DNA of 7,444 bases from JAUXIQ01 sp030620925 [NCBI: Nitrospinota bacterium] (GCA_030620925.1 JAUXIQ010000088.1:1-7444), one strand, 5' to 3'. Shown: positions 1-5,934, counted from the first letter of the stretch. A program made the numbers and translations. The notes: generated by a model from the letters alone, not told the origin.

Positions 1-14
1 AATACCCCTCATCA

Positions 15-44
15 CGGAGGGCGGGTTTAAAACCCGCCCCTACG
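15..44. repeat. Perfect palindromic hairpin repeat, GTAGGGGC family, copy 1
   Basis: Positions 19-28 (GGGCGGGTTT) are exactly complementary to 30-39 (AAACCCGCCC) around a single central A, giving a 10-bp stem. The right edge reads GCCCCTACG (36-44), and the same 9-mer recurs at 93-101. It looks like a short dispersed palindromic repeat sitting between genes. It could also act as a weak transcription end, but neither strand has a T-tract next to the stem, so I call it a repeat. Membership of a genome-wide family is inferred from its form and from the second partial copy nearby. Confidence 0.6.
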
Positions 45-69
45 AGAGCCAATGTTTTCATTAAATCTT

Positions 70-101
70 GTAGTCCCGCGATACGCGGTGTTGCCCCTAC
101 G
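70..101. repeat. Imperfect palindromic repeat, GTAGGGGC family, copy 2
   Basis: The element is bounded by GTAG (70-73) and CTAC (97-100). It contains a 5-bp hairpin CCGCG (76-80), loop ATA, CGCGG (84-88). Its right edge GCCCCTACG (93-101) is identical to the right edge of the palindrome at 15-44, in the same orientation and 57 bp away. The interior differs from the first copy, so the two share ends rather than a full sequence. No open reading frame of note covers it. Both elements lie just beyond the acyl-CoA ligase remnant, as expected for intergenic repeats that collect at gene ends. Confidence 0.5.
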
Positions 102-160
102 CCCGCTGTTTAATGCAAATGATATAGCCCTACAAGTCTCCCAATATAATATGCGCTTCG

Positions 161-328
161 TTATTTCTTGAGCTTGATGCCTGCTTTGACCATGTCCCAG
201 GTGTTCTCGTTGACCCCTGTCTCGCGCAGGACCTGTTTCCTCACCTTCTCGGTGGGTGTCTTGGGCAGCTCATCCACGAACTCTATAAAGCGGGGCACCA
301 TGAAGTAGGGTAGGCGTTTCCCATCCTT
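161..328 (-). pseudogene. Orphan C-terminal remnant of an AMP-binding acyl-CoA ligase
   Basis: The minus frame ending at the stop 161-163 is open for about 55 codons back to an in-frame stop at 329-331. It reads RLPYFMVPRFIEFVDELPKT, then PTEKVRK, then a basic tail ending KLKK. This is the end of the C-terminal domain of acyl-CoA synthetases (ANL superfamily). It includes the PKT-x-x-x-K segment whose lysine (codon at about 245-247) is normally the catalytic lysine of adenylation. The large N-terminal AMP-binding domain is absent, because upstream DNA is the end of the ispH fusion gene. The only internal methionines are at 299-301 and 191-193, and no start with a ribosome site was seen. Recognisable homology begins near 316, so the break is abrupt. 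I read it as a deletion remnant. Such ligases often neighbour liv transporters in anaerobes, which would fit local rearrangement, but that is inference. Confidence 0.75.
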
Positions 329-334
329 TTACTA

Positions 335-2056
335 TTAACTTGCCACGTTATACCAGATCAGGGCGACGGTGAGATAGAGCAGCATGAAAGCATCCACCGA
401 AGCGAAAAAGTTGTTTTCGGAATACAGGGCGTTGGCCCGACGCTTTACGGTCAGGATGAAAAAGTAGAGGGGCAGGGGCGCAAAAAAGTATCCCCATGCT
501 GGAAAGATGCGGGCGACGGATGCACCCGCCGTGATGGCGGCCAGGACTATTATGAGCCTGTAAATTAAGGTCACGGTTTTCTTTTCGCCCAACCGCGCCG
601 CCAGCGTCATCCTTCCCAGCATCTTGTCCGCCTGTATATGCCTCAGGGCGAAGAAGTTTAATCTCAGAAACGAGATGAGAAATATGCAGACGCCCGCGAT
701 CAAGAAGGGCAGAAGGGTTGAGTTTGAGGCGGCTGCCGGTGTTCCGGCCAGGGCCAGGGCCCAGGCGAGAGACGTAGTTATCCCCCCTTCTCTCGACCAT
801 CTGCCCGGCCGCATTTTCCCCGCTTCGCCGCCGAAACCGCCCAGGTGGGAGGTTATCCCCAGGGCGAAGGCCGAAGACATGGTAATCAGTGAGACTATTC
901 CCAGCCGGAGCGAGAGCAGCAGCGCTGCAAGACAGGCCGCCCCCGCCAGCGCCGCGAGCAACGTGCGGTTACTGGCGATGAATTTTCCCTTTACGGGGCT
1001 GGAGAAGTATATGCGTTCCGCGTCGGACAGGTTATGAACGGTCTGTTGGGAGAAAACGAAAAGGGCGCAGGCGGCGATCAGGAAAGGGGAGGCTCTCCCT
1101 TCGGTGAGGACGACTGTGGCCATCAGCAGCCCCAATGCAGATAACGCGGTAAGCAGCCCTGAGCTGCACGCAAGATGAAGCAGTTTCGCCAAGACGCCGG
1201 GGAAATAGTGATTTTTCCTTCCCCGGATATGGTGCAGCTTTTCCACCACCCGCCGAATGGTCCAATCGGGTGTGGAGGCGCCTGCGGTTACCCCCACCAC
1301 TTCCGCGCCGGTGAAAAACTCGGGCGAAAGCTCTTCTTCAGATTCGACGTGATGGGTAGGGACTCCATACTCCTTTGAAATTTCCGCCAGCCGGCGGGTG
1401 TTGCCGCTGTTTTTGCCACCCACCACTATCACCGCGTCGACCTTACCGGCCATTCTGCGCACCTCTTCCTGCCGGAGGTGAGTCGATTCGCAGATGGTGT
1501 CGAATGAAATTACATCTCGATACAGGCTTTTAATTCGGGCCACTATGCGGCTGTATTTCTCCTCGTCTTGAGTCGTCTGGGCCACGACCAGCACTTTTTC
1601 CATCGTCGGGAGGTCATCCACCTCCTCCACCGAGTTGATGACCAGTCCCCGGCCGTCGCTATAGCCCACGAGTCCCACGATTTCAGGATGGCCTGCGTCT
1701 CCCACGATAATGGGTGTGTAACCCTTCTTGACGTGCTTCTTGATGGTTGACTGGACGCTGCCCACCCTGGGGCATGTGGCGTCGCAGACCTTGACCCCGG
1801 ATTCTTTTATCTTTTCGCGCAGTTGGGGAGGGATGCCGTGTGCCCGGATGAGCAGGGTGCCGGAGTGGAGGTCTTTAATATCCTCCACCACAGTTACTTC
1901 TTTCTGTTTCAGAAGCTCTACCGTCTGCGGGTTATGTATGAGAGGCCCGTAGGTGTAGACGGCATCCTGCCCCCGGTTGGCGGCATCCAGCACCTTGTTC
2001 ATGGCCCGCTGCACACCCATGCAGAAGCCGGAGGTCTTCGCGACTTTTACCTTCAA
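335..2056 (-). CDS. ispH: IspH (4-hydroxy-3-methylbut-2-enyl diphosphate reductase) fused to a UbiA-like membrane domain
   Basis: Residues 1 to about 275 are IspH/LytB, the [4Fe-4S] enzyme that reduces HMBPP to IPP and DMAPP in the last step of the MEP pathway. The three cluster cysteines are visible: Cys12 (SGFCMGV), Cys95 (DATCP) and Cys189. So are substrate-site residues His41, His73 (RAHG), His123-x-Glu125 (GHPE), the QTT motif near 160-162, N216-S-G-N and Ser261 (GASTPDW). Classical IspH is about 280-320 residues; this protein has 573. Residues about 287-573 form roughly eight or nine hydrophobic segments. They contain a UbiA-type second motif, HIQADKMLGRMTLAARLG (473-490), and a weak first motif, HNLSDAE (341-347). 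UbiA proteins transfer prenyl groups to aromatic or lipid acceptors in the membrane. Some of the usual Mg-diphosphate aspartates are replaced (Leu343, His473), so catalysis by this half is uncertain. The frame is continuous. The start is TTG at 2056 with AGGGAG six bases upstream; the nearby ATG at 2061 is out of frame. The gene appears to be transcribed alone from its own promoter. Confidence 0.93.
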   Translation of the reverse strand: MKVKVAKTSGFCMGVQRAMNKVLDAANRGQDAVYTYGPLIHNPQTVELLKQKEVTVVEDIKDLHSGTLLIRAHGIPPQLREKIKESGVKVCDATCPRVGSVQSTIKKHVKKGYTPIIVGDAGHPEIVGLVGYSDGRGLVINSVEEVDDLPTMEKVLVVAQTTQDEEKYSRIVARIKSLYRDVISFDTICESTHLRQEEVRRMAGKVDAVIVVGGKNSGNTRRLAEISKEYGVPTHHVESEEELSPEFFTGAEVVGVTAGASTPDWTIRRVVEKLHHIRGRKNHYFPGVLAKLLHLACSSGLLTALSALGLLMATVVLTEGRASPFLIAACALFVFSQQTVHNLSDAERIYFSSPVKGKFIASNRTLLAALAGAACLAALLLSLRLGIVSLITMSSAFALGITSHLGGFGGEAGKMRPGRWSREGGITTSLAWALALAGTPAAASNSTLLPFLIAGVCIFLISFLRLNFFALRHIQADKMLGRMTLAARLGEKKTVTLIYRLIIVLAAITAGASVARIFPAWGYFFAPLPLYFFILTVKRRANALYSENNFFASVDAFMLLYLTVALIWYNVAS

Positions 2057-2062
2057 CCCATA

Positions 2063-2068
2063 CTCCCT
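2063..2068 (-). promoter_or_regulatory. Ribosome binding site deciding the TTG start of ispH
   Basis: On the minus strand AGGGAG lies six bases before TTG (2056-2054). The following residues, MKVKVAKTSGFCMGV, match the usual IspH N-terminus, so this TTG is the natural start. ATG at 2061-2059 is in another frame. Confidence 0.7.
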
Positions 2069-2108
2069 GAATGAGCCTTTGATAGCCGGGGGGCATACGC
2101 CCCGTAAA

Positions 2109-2137
2109 ATTATATTCCCTCAGAGCCTGTATGTCAT
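2109..2137 (-). promoter_or_regulatory. Sigma70-type promoter for ispH
   Basis: On the minus strand ATGACA (2137-2132, five of six against TTGACA) is followed by exactly 17 bp and a perfect TATAAT (2114-2109). Transcription would start near 2102, leaving a leader of about 45 nt before the TTG start. A small hairpin, GGGGC-GTAT-GCCCC (2103-2090), would lie at the very 5' end of the mRNA. The promoter is downstream of the thrC terminator, so ispH is an independent unit. Confidence 0.75.
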
Positions 2138-2180
2138 CAATATGCGATCGCATCCCGGCCTCACCGGAATTTCCGCCCAT

Positions 2181-2214
2181 GAAAAAGAAAGGCGCGGCTT
2201 CTTAAGGCCGCGCC
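2181..2214 (-). terminator. Rho-independent terminator of thrC
   Basis: GGCGCGGC (2191-2198) pairs with GCCGCGCC (2207-2214) in a perfect 8-bp GC stem with an 8-nt loop. Read on the minus strand, the stem is followed at once by TTTCTTTTTC (2190-2181), the expected U-rich tract. It lies about 75 bp past the thrC stop and before the ispH promoter, so it separates the two genes. The plus-strand side has only a short GCTTTT, so termination in that direction would be weaker. Confidence 0.85.
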
Positions 2215-2289
2215 GCTTTTGCTATGAAGATGTGCCTTTGTTATCCCGTCTGATGAAGTTTTGTAAACAAAGATTTTTTCCCCGACCGG

Positions 2290-3516
2290 TTATATTTTCA
2301 CCTGGTCCTTGAAATCGCTGAACTGAGGCTTGATCTTGATGGGGCTTTTCACCGCGCCCATGATGGCTTCCTGGGTCTTGAGCCCGTTTCCGGTGATGTA
2401 GGCCACGGTGCGGTCATCCGGCGCGATCTTTCCCTGCTCCACCAGTTTCTTGAGCACCGCCACGGTGACCCCACCCGCGGTCTCGGTGAAAATCCCTTCA
2501 GTGCGCCCCAGCGTGAGCATACCTTCCACCAGCTCGTCGTCGGTGACGGATTCTATAACCCCTCCTGTCTCGGTAGCCACCCTTATAGCGTAGTATCCGT
2601 CGGCAGGGTTGCCGATTGCGATCGATTTGGCGATGGTTTCCGGCCTCACGGGTTTGATAAAGTCCCTGCCCTCCCTGAAGGCGGTGGCCACCGGCGAGCA
2701 GCCCTCCGCCTGGGCGCCGTTGGTCTTCACCTTCGCTTCCGGGATCAGCCCCAGCATTTGCAGCTCCTGGAAACCCTTGTATATTTTTGTGAGCAGGGAC
2801 CCCGAACCGATGGGCACCACTACCTGATCAGGCGCCGTCCATCCCATCTGTTCGGCGGTTTCATAAGCCAGCGTCTTTGAGCCCTCAGAGTAGTAGGGGC
2901 GGATGTTGATGTTCACGAAGGCCCAGGGGACTTCGTTGGCTATCTCGCTGCACAGGCGGTTTACATCGTCGTAGCTGCCGTCCACCGAGACCAGGGTGGG
3001 CTCGTAAATCTGGCTGCCCACCACCTTGCCCACTTCCAGGTCTCCGGGAATAAATATAAAGCACCGGAATCCTGCCTCGGCCGCCAGGGCAGCAACGGCG
3101 TTGCCCAGATTGCCGGTGGAGGCGCAGGCAACGGTGTCGAAACCCATCTCTTTGGCCCTGGTCAGGGCCACGGATACCACGCGGTCCTTGAATGACAGGG
3201 TGGGGTGGTTAACGCTGTCGTTTTTTAAGTAGAGGTTATTAAGACCCAACTCCCTGCCCAGGTTCTCAGCCTTTATCAGAGGTGTGAAGCCGCTGTTCTC
3301 CCCCACTATCTGTTTGTCTGTCACTGGCAGTAGGTCCTTGTAACGCCACATGCTTGGGGGCCCGTCGCGCAGGGACTGGTGGCTTATGCTTTGCTTGATT
3401 GCATCGTAGTTGTAATTAACCTCCAGGGGGCCGAAGCAAAATTCACATACGTGCAGGTCTTCAGCCGGGTATTCCCTGCTGCACTCGCGGCATATCAATC
3501 CTTTTATCCTGTCCAT
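2290..3516 (-). CDS. thrC: Threonine synthase (PLP-dependent, N-terminal zinc ribbon)
   Basis: This 408-residue protein belongs to the fold-type II PLP family. Threonine synthase converts O-phosphohomoserine to threonine in the cytoplasm. Residues 9-27 form a CxxC-x11-CxxC zinc ribbon (Cys9, 12, 24, 27), common in archaeal-type and many deep-branching bacterial enzymes. The Schiff-base lysine is Lys110 in TLSFKDR. The cofactor or substrate loop STGNLGNA is at 133-140, and the phosphate-binding glycine loop PIGSGS at 235-240. TETAGG near 344-349 and TGNG near 375-378 are further family motifs. Length is normal for this subfamily. The ATG at 3516 has AGGAGTG about five bases upstream. The gene sits behind a SAM-I riboswitch with a terminator (3648-3841) and ends at a strong terminator (2181-2214). 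Threonine synthase has paralogues with other reactions, such as cysteate synthase, and the S-box keeps a sulfur-related role open. The family call is firm, the exact substrate less so. Confidence 0.93.
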   Translation of the reverse strand: MDRIKGLICRECSREYPAEDLHVCEFCFGPLEVNYNYDAIKQSISHQSLRDGPPSMWRYKDLLPVTDKQIVGENSGFTPLIKAENLGRELGLNNLYLKNDSVNHPTLSFKDRVVSVALTRAKEMGFDTVACASTGNLGNAVAALAAEAGFRCFIFIPGDLEVGKVVGSQIYEPTLVSVDGSYDDVNRLCSEIANEVPWAFVNINIRPYYSEGSKTLAYETAEQMGWTAPDQVVVPIGSGSLLTKIYKGFQELQMLGLIPEAKVKTNGAQAEGCSPVATAFREGRDFIKPVRPETIAKSIAIGNPADGYYAIRVATETGGVIESVTDDELVEGMLTLGRTEGIFTETAGGVTVAVLKKLVEQGKIAPDDRTVAYITGNGLKTQEAIMGAVKSPIKIKPQFSDFKDQVKI

Positions 3517-3543
3517 TTATTCACTCCTGCACTTGGCTGAGTT

Positions 3544-3593
3544 CCAGGACGGCCCGAGAGACAGCCGGATTATGGAAATTCTCCGCGTCCTGG
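3544..3593 (-). repeat. Inverted repeat in the thrC leader between riboswitch and start codon
   Basis: CCAGGACG (3544-3551) and CGTCCTGG (3586-3593) are perfectly complementary over 8 bp with a 34-nt interior. The structure lies in the roughly 130-nt leader between the S-box terminator and the thrC start, so it would form in read-through mRNA. No known RNA element is recognised. It may be a simple leader stem or a remnant regulatory hairpin. Confidence 0.35.
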
Positions 3594-3647
3594 CTGCATA
3601 TCCTTTTATCCGGGAGTATTTCCCCCAGCCCGGTTCCCCATATTAAC

Positions 3648-3680
3648 AAAAAAACCTCTTCTTAAGTTATAAGAAGAGGT
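3648..3680 (-). terminator. Intrinsic terminator of the SAM riboswitch expression platform
   Basis: On the minus strand ACCTCTTCTTA (3680-3670) pairs with TAAGAAGAGGT (3664-3654) in an 11-bp stem with a 5-nt loop. An uninterrupted run of T down to 3648 follows. The 5' arm can instead pair with the 3' strand of riboswitch stem P1 (ATAAGAGAGG, 3700-3691) with one bulge, which would form an antiterminator. SAM binding should stabilise P1 and free the terminator, turning thrC off. It may also terminate transcripts coming from livM. Confidence 0.92.
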
Positions 3681-3693
3681 CTTGATTTCTCCT

Positions 3694-3841
3694 CTCTTAT
3701 CTCCCAAGAAGCGTCAAAGCCCTTATTTTAATGTCGGCTTTTGCTGTCTTCTTGCGGGAATTGGCACCGAAACGGCGAGGATCGATCCGTTTGGTTGCCG
3801 TGGTTTCGCAGGGCCCGTCCCTCCACCACTCTTGATAAGAG
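3694..3841 (-). promoter_or_regulatory. SAM-I (S-box) riboswitch aptamer upstream of thrC
   Basis: The minus strand from 3841 to 3694 carries the S-box consensus blocks in order. P1 5' strand CTCTTATC (3841-3834) pairs perfectly with GATAAGAG (3701-3694). Next comes AAGAGTGGTGGAGGGAC, then GGGCCC-TGCGAAACCAC and CGGCAACC, the kink-turn and P2 region. P3 is AAACGG paired with CCGTTT. Then comes GGTGCCAATTCCCGCA, the conserved joining and P4 region, followed by a long nested stem (CAAGAAG with CTTCTTG, AAAGCC with GGCTTT) and GGGAGATAAGAG closing P1. The aptamer is 148 nt, a typical size with an enlarged P4 arm. It binds S-adenosylmethionine; with the terminator at 3648-3680 it is predicted to be an OFF switch for thrC. 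Small deviations are GACGGGCCC for GACTGGCCC and GCGAA for ATGAA. The SAM-binding core blocks look intact. Confidence 0.95.
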
Positions 3842-3869
3842 GCCTTCTTTATTTCATGCTTCAAGGCCT
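3840..3869 (-). repeat. Inverted repeat at the 5' edge of the riboswitch
   Basis: AGGCCTT (3840-3846) and AAGGCCT (3863-3869) are exact complements separated by 16 nt. The inner arm overlaps the first two bases of riboswitch stem P1. It would be transcribed only if RNA starts upstream of 3869, for example by read-through from livM. No T-tract follows, so it is not a terminator. It could be a fortuitous stem or a structure competing with P1. Confidence 0.3.
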
Positions 3870-3929
3870 GAACCTGTTACCTTATCCTGAACTTTCCTCT
3901 CTGGCTTACATTCTGCTGTTAATCTTTTC

Positions 3930-3966
3930 GCTCACTGCTCGCGCTTACTGTATCTCTTGCTCACTG
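3930..3966 (-). repeat. Three CAGTRAGC repeats over the livM stop codon
   Basis: Read on the minus strand, CAGTGAGC occurs at 3966-3959 and 3937-3930, with a variant CAGTAAGC at 3950-3943 between them. The middle copy contains the livM stop codon TAA. Spacing is 16 and 13 bp. Nothing is known to bind this sequence. It may be a chance cluster or a small operator in front of the riboswitch. Confidence 0.3.
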
Positions 3967-4940
3967 GTTGCCATGGCTTTCAGAGCACGTTTGTATTGGA
4001 TACCTTTAATCAGGCCCGCTACCCCGTATGGCACGAAGATGATGAAGAAGAGTAGAATGAGGCCGAATACGATTATCTGCCATTCTTGCAGTGATGACAT
4101 GAATTCCGGCAGGGCGGTCAGGAACACTGCCCCCATGATCGATCCTACGACGCTGGCGAAGCCTCCCACCACTATCATGACCAGGAACTGAAAGGAGAGG
4201 AAGATGGTGAAGGCGTTGGGCGCTATGTAGTGGAGGAGGTTACCGAACAGGGCGCCCGCGATGCCGGTGTAGAAAGCGCTGATGGTGAACGACATGGTTT
4301 TATATTTAGTGAGGTCCACTCCCATGGTGGACGCGGCAATCTCGCTTTCCCTGATGGCCAGGAAGGCGCGCCCGTATTTGGTGCGCACAATATTGATGGC
4401 GAGGAATATAAAGATTAGTGTCATGGCCAGTATAAAGTAGTAGAACTTCTTGTCGGAATCCATCACTATACCGGAATTGAAACCACCTATGGTGGGCATC
4501 GGCACGGCGATGCCCTGATGGCCGCCGGTGATAGCGTTCAACTGGAGTACGGTCTCTTCTACGATGAATCCGAAAGCAAGAGTGGCCATGGCGATATACA
4601 TCCCGAAAAGGCGCAGACAGGGCAGGGCCAGAAGGAAACCTATCACCCCTGTAAAAATGCCCGCTATGGGCAAGGCCACAATAAACGGCACCAATCCTCT
4701 ATCCACCAGGATGGCGGCAGTGTAGGCACCTATGGCGAAGAACCCCGCGTGGCCTATGGAGATGAGGCCGGTATAACCGGTCATTATGTTGAAACCGATA
4801 GCCACGATGGTATATACGCCTATCAGAGACAGTATGAATACATAGTAGTCCAGCACGAAAGGAAGGGCGGGTACCACCAAAAGGACGATAATAATGGGTA
4901 ACATCCACTTTAATGATTGTTTGGTTATCACTTTTTCCAT
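3945..4940 (-). CDS. livM: LivM-type branched-chain amino acid ABC transporter permease
   Basis: This 331-residue inner-membrane protein is one of two permeases of a HAAT-family ABC importer (leucine, isoleucine, valine or related substrates). It has about nine hydrophobic segments, beginning at residues 13-30. Family motifs are present: GYTGLISIGHAGFFAIGAY (55-73), the cytoplasmic coupling-loop stretch YGRAFLAIRESEIAASTMGV (189-208), GGFASVVGSIMGA (259-271) and FVPYGVAGL (302-310). The ATG at 4940 is preceded by GGAAGGA six to seven bases upstream. It follows livH with a 36-bp gap, so the two are co-transcribed. The livG and livF ATPases that usually come next are absent; thrC with its S-box follows instead. 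No terminator with a T-tract is seen between its stop and the S-box. The true substrate could be another amino acid, urea or an amide, because this permease family is broad. Confidence 0.93.
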   Translation of the reverse strand: MEKVITKQSLKWMLPIIIVLLVVPALPFVLDYYVFILSLIGVYTIVAIGFNIMTGYTGLISIGHAGFFAIGAYTAAILVDRGLVPFIVALPIAGIFTGVIGFLLALPCLRLFGMYIAMATLAFGFIVEETVLQLNAITGGHQGIAVPMPTIGGFNSGIVMDSDKKFYYFILAMTLIFIFLAINIVRTKYGRAFLAIRESEIAASTMGVDLTKYKTMSFTISAFYTGIAGALFGNLLHYIAPNAFTIFLSFQFLVMIVVGGFASVVGSIMGAVFLTALPEFMSSLQEWQIIVFGLILLFFIIFVPYGVAGLIKGIQYKRALKAMATSEQEIQ

Positions 4941-4976
4941 GAGTGTCCTTCCTTGATTCCGAGACTATTGTGGAAG

Positions 4977-5840
4977 CTAAACTTTCTTTATCATTACGCC
5001 GAAGATGCCACTCGGTCTTATCACCAGTACGGCCAGGAGGATGATGTACGCGAAAATATGTTTGAACTGGGCCGGGAGATAGAGGACCGACAGGTTTTCG
5101 GCGGCGCCGATAATCATGCATCCCACTATGGCGCCGGGTATGCTCCCGAAGCCGCCCAGAATAATGCCCGCAAACGATTTGATGAGGACCAGCCCCATTG
5201 CCGGCCACAGGTAGAGGATGGGAGCGGCCAGAATCCCCGCCGCGGCTCCGATGCTGGCGCTGATGATGAAGGTCATGCTGAATATGTTTTTAACCCCGAT
5301 GCCCATGAGCGAGGAGGCCGTTCTATTCTGGGCGACAGCCCTCATGGCGGTGCCCATTTTGGTGAATTTGAAGAACAGCGATAGCGCCGCCACAATCATC
5401 ATGGAGATGGCTATGATCCAGAGGCTCAAGGGTGTGAAGGCTATGTTACCTATCTTGAAGGCGTCCATGGTGAAAAGAGGGGGATAGACGACCACGTCGA
5501 AAGTCCAGATAAGCCCCGCTCCTCCTTGTAATACCGAAGCAAGTCCAAGGGTTGCGATAACGATGGTAAACACCGGGGTATCCATAATGGGTCTGATGAC
5601 GCCGCGTTCAAGCCCATATCCGAAGGCGCCTGAGATTAACAGGGTGAGAATCACCGCGGCCCAGGTAGGCATTACTTGTAACAGGGAGAAGCTTATGAAG
5701 GCGCTTATCATCATCATGTCACCTTGGGCGAAGTTAATCACGTCTGTGGACTTGAAGATGATGATGAAAGCCAGAGCGGCAAGAGCATAAATGCTGCCGG
5801 TGGCGACCCCGTTGGTGACTGCCTGGATGACGTCTTCCAT
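4977..5840 (-). CDS. livH: LivH-type branched-chain amino acid ABC transporter permease
   Basis: This 287-residue inner-membrane permease is the partner of LivM; together they form the transmembrane channel of a HAAT-type importer. It is almost entirely hydrophobic. It carries LivH signatures: ATGSIYALAALAF (13-25), VINFAQGDMMMISAF (34-48), the ATPase-coupling loop GTAMRAVAQNRTASSLMGI (163-181), KSFAGIILGGFGSIPGAIVG (221-240) and VIRPSGIFG (273-281). Length matches the family. The ATG at 5840 has AAGGGGGAA about nine bases upstream. It is the first gene of the unit and has its own promoter (5935-5964), divergent from plsC. No periplasmic binding protein or ATPase is encoded in the window, so these must be elsewhere or shared with other liv systems. 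Confidence 0.94.
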   Translation of the reverse strand: MEDVIQAVTNGVATGSIYALAALAFIIIFKSTDVINFAQGDMMMISAFISFSLLQVMPTWAAVILTLLISGAFGYGLERGVIRPIMDTPVFTIVIATLGLASVLQGGAGLIWTFDVVVYPPLFTMDAFKIGNIAFTPLSLWIIAISMMIVAALSLFFKFTKMGTAMRAVAQNRTASSLMGIGVKNIFSMTFIISASIGAAAGILAAPILYLWPAMGLVLIKSFAGIILGGFGSIPGAIVGCMIIGAAENLSVLYLPAQFKHIFAYIILLAVLVIRPSGIFGVMIKKV

Positions 5841-5934
5841 TACTTTTTATTCCCCCTTAATCTATTCCGGGCTGTCCGCTGAATTTCGAACTTGTTCTTT
5901 AATAATATATGGTTTTGGTTGTAATAGCTTGTAA

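Noticed and set aside
1932-2180. Minus-strand 82-codon open frame at the ispH start
   Set aside because: It overlaps the ispH promoter and the first codons of ispH in a different frame and has no family resemblance.
3842-3944. A dedicated thrC promoter before the riboswitch
   Set aside because: I found no -35/-10 pair with acceptable match and spacing. It may exist but cannot be supported by eye.
3682-4191. Plus-strand open frame of 169 codons
   Set aside because: It runs through the complement of the riboswitch and the end of livM; both are firm features on the minus strand.
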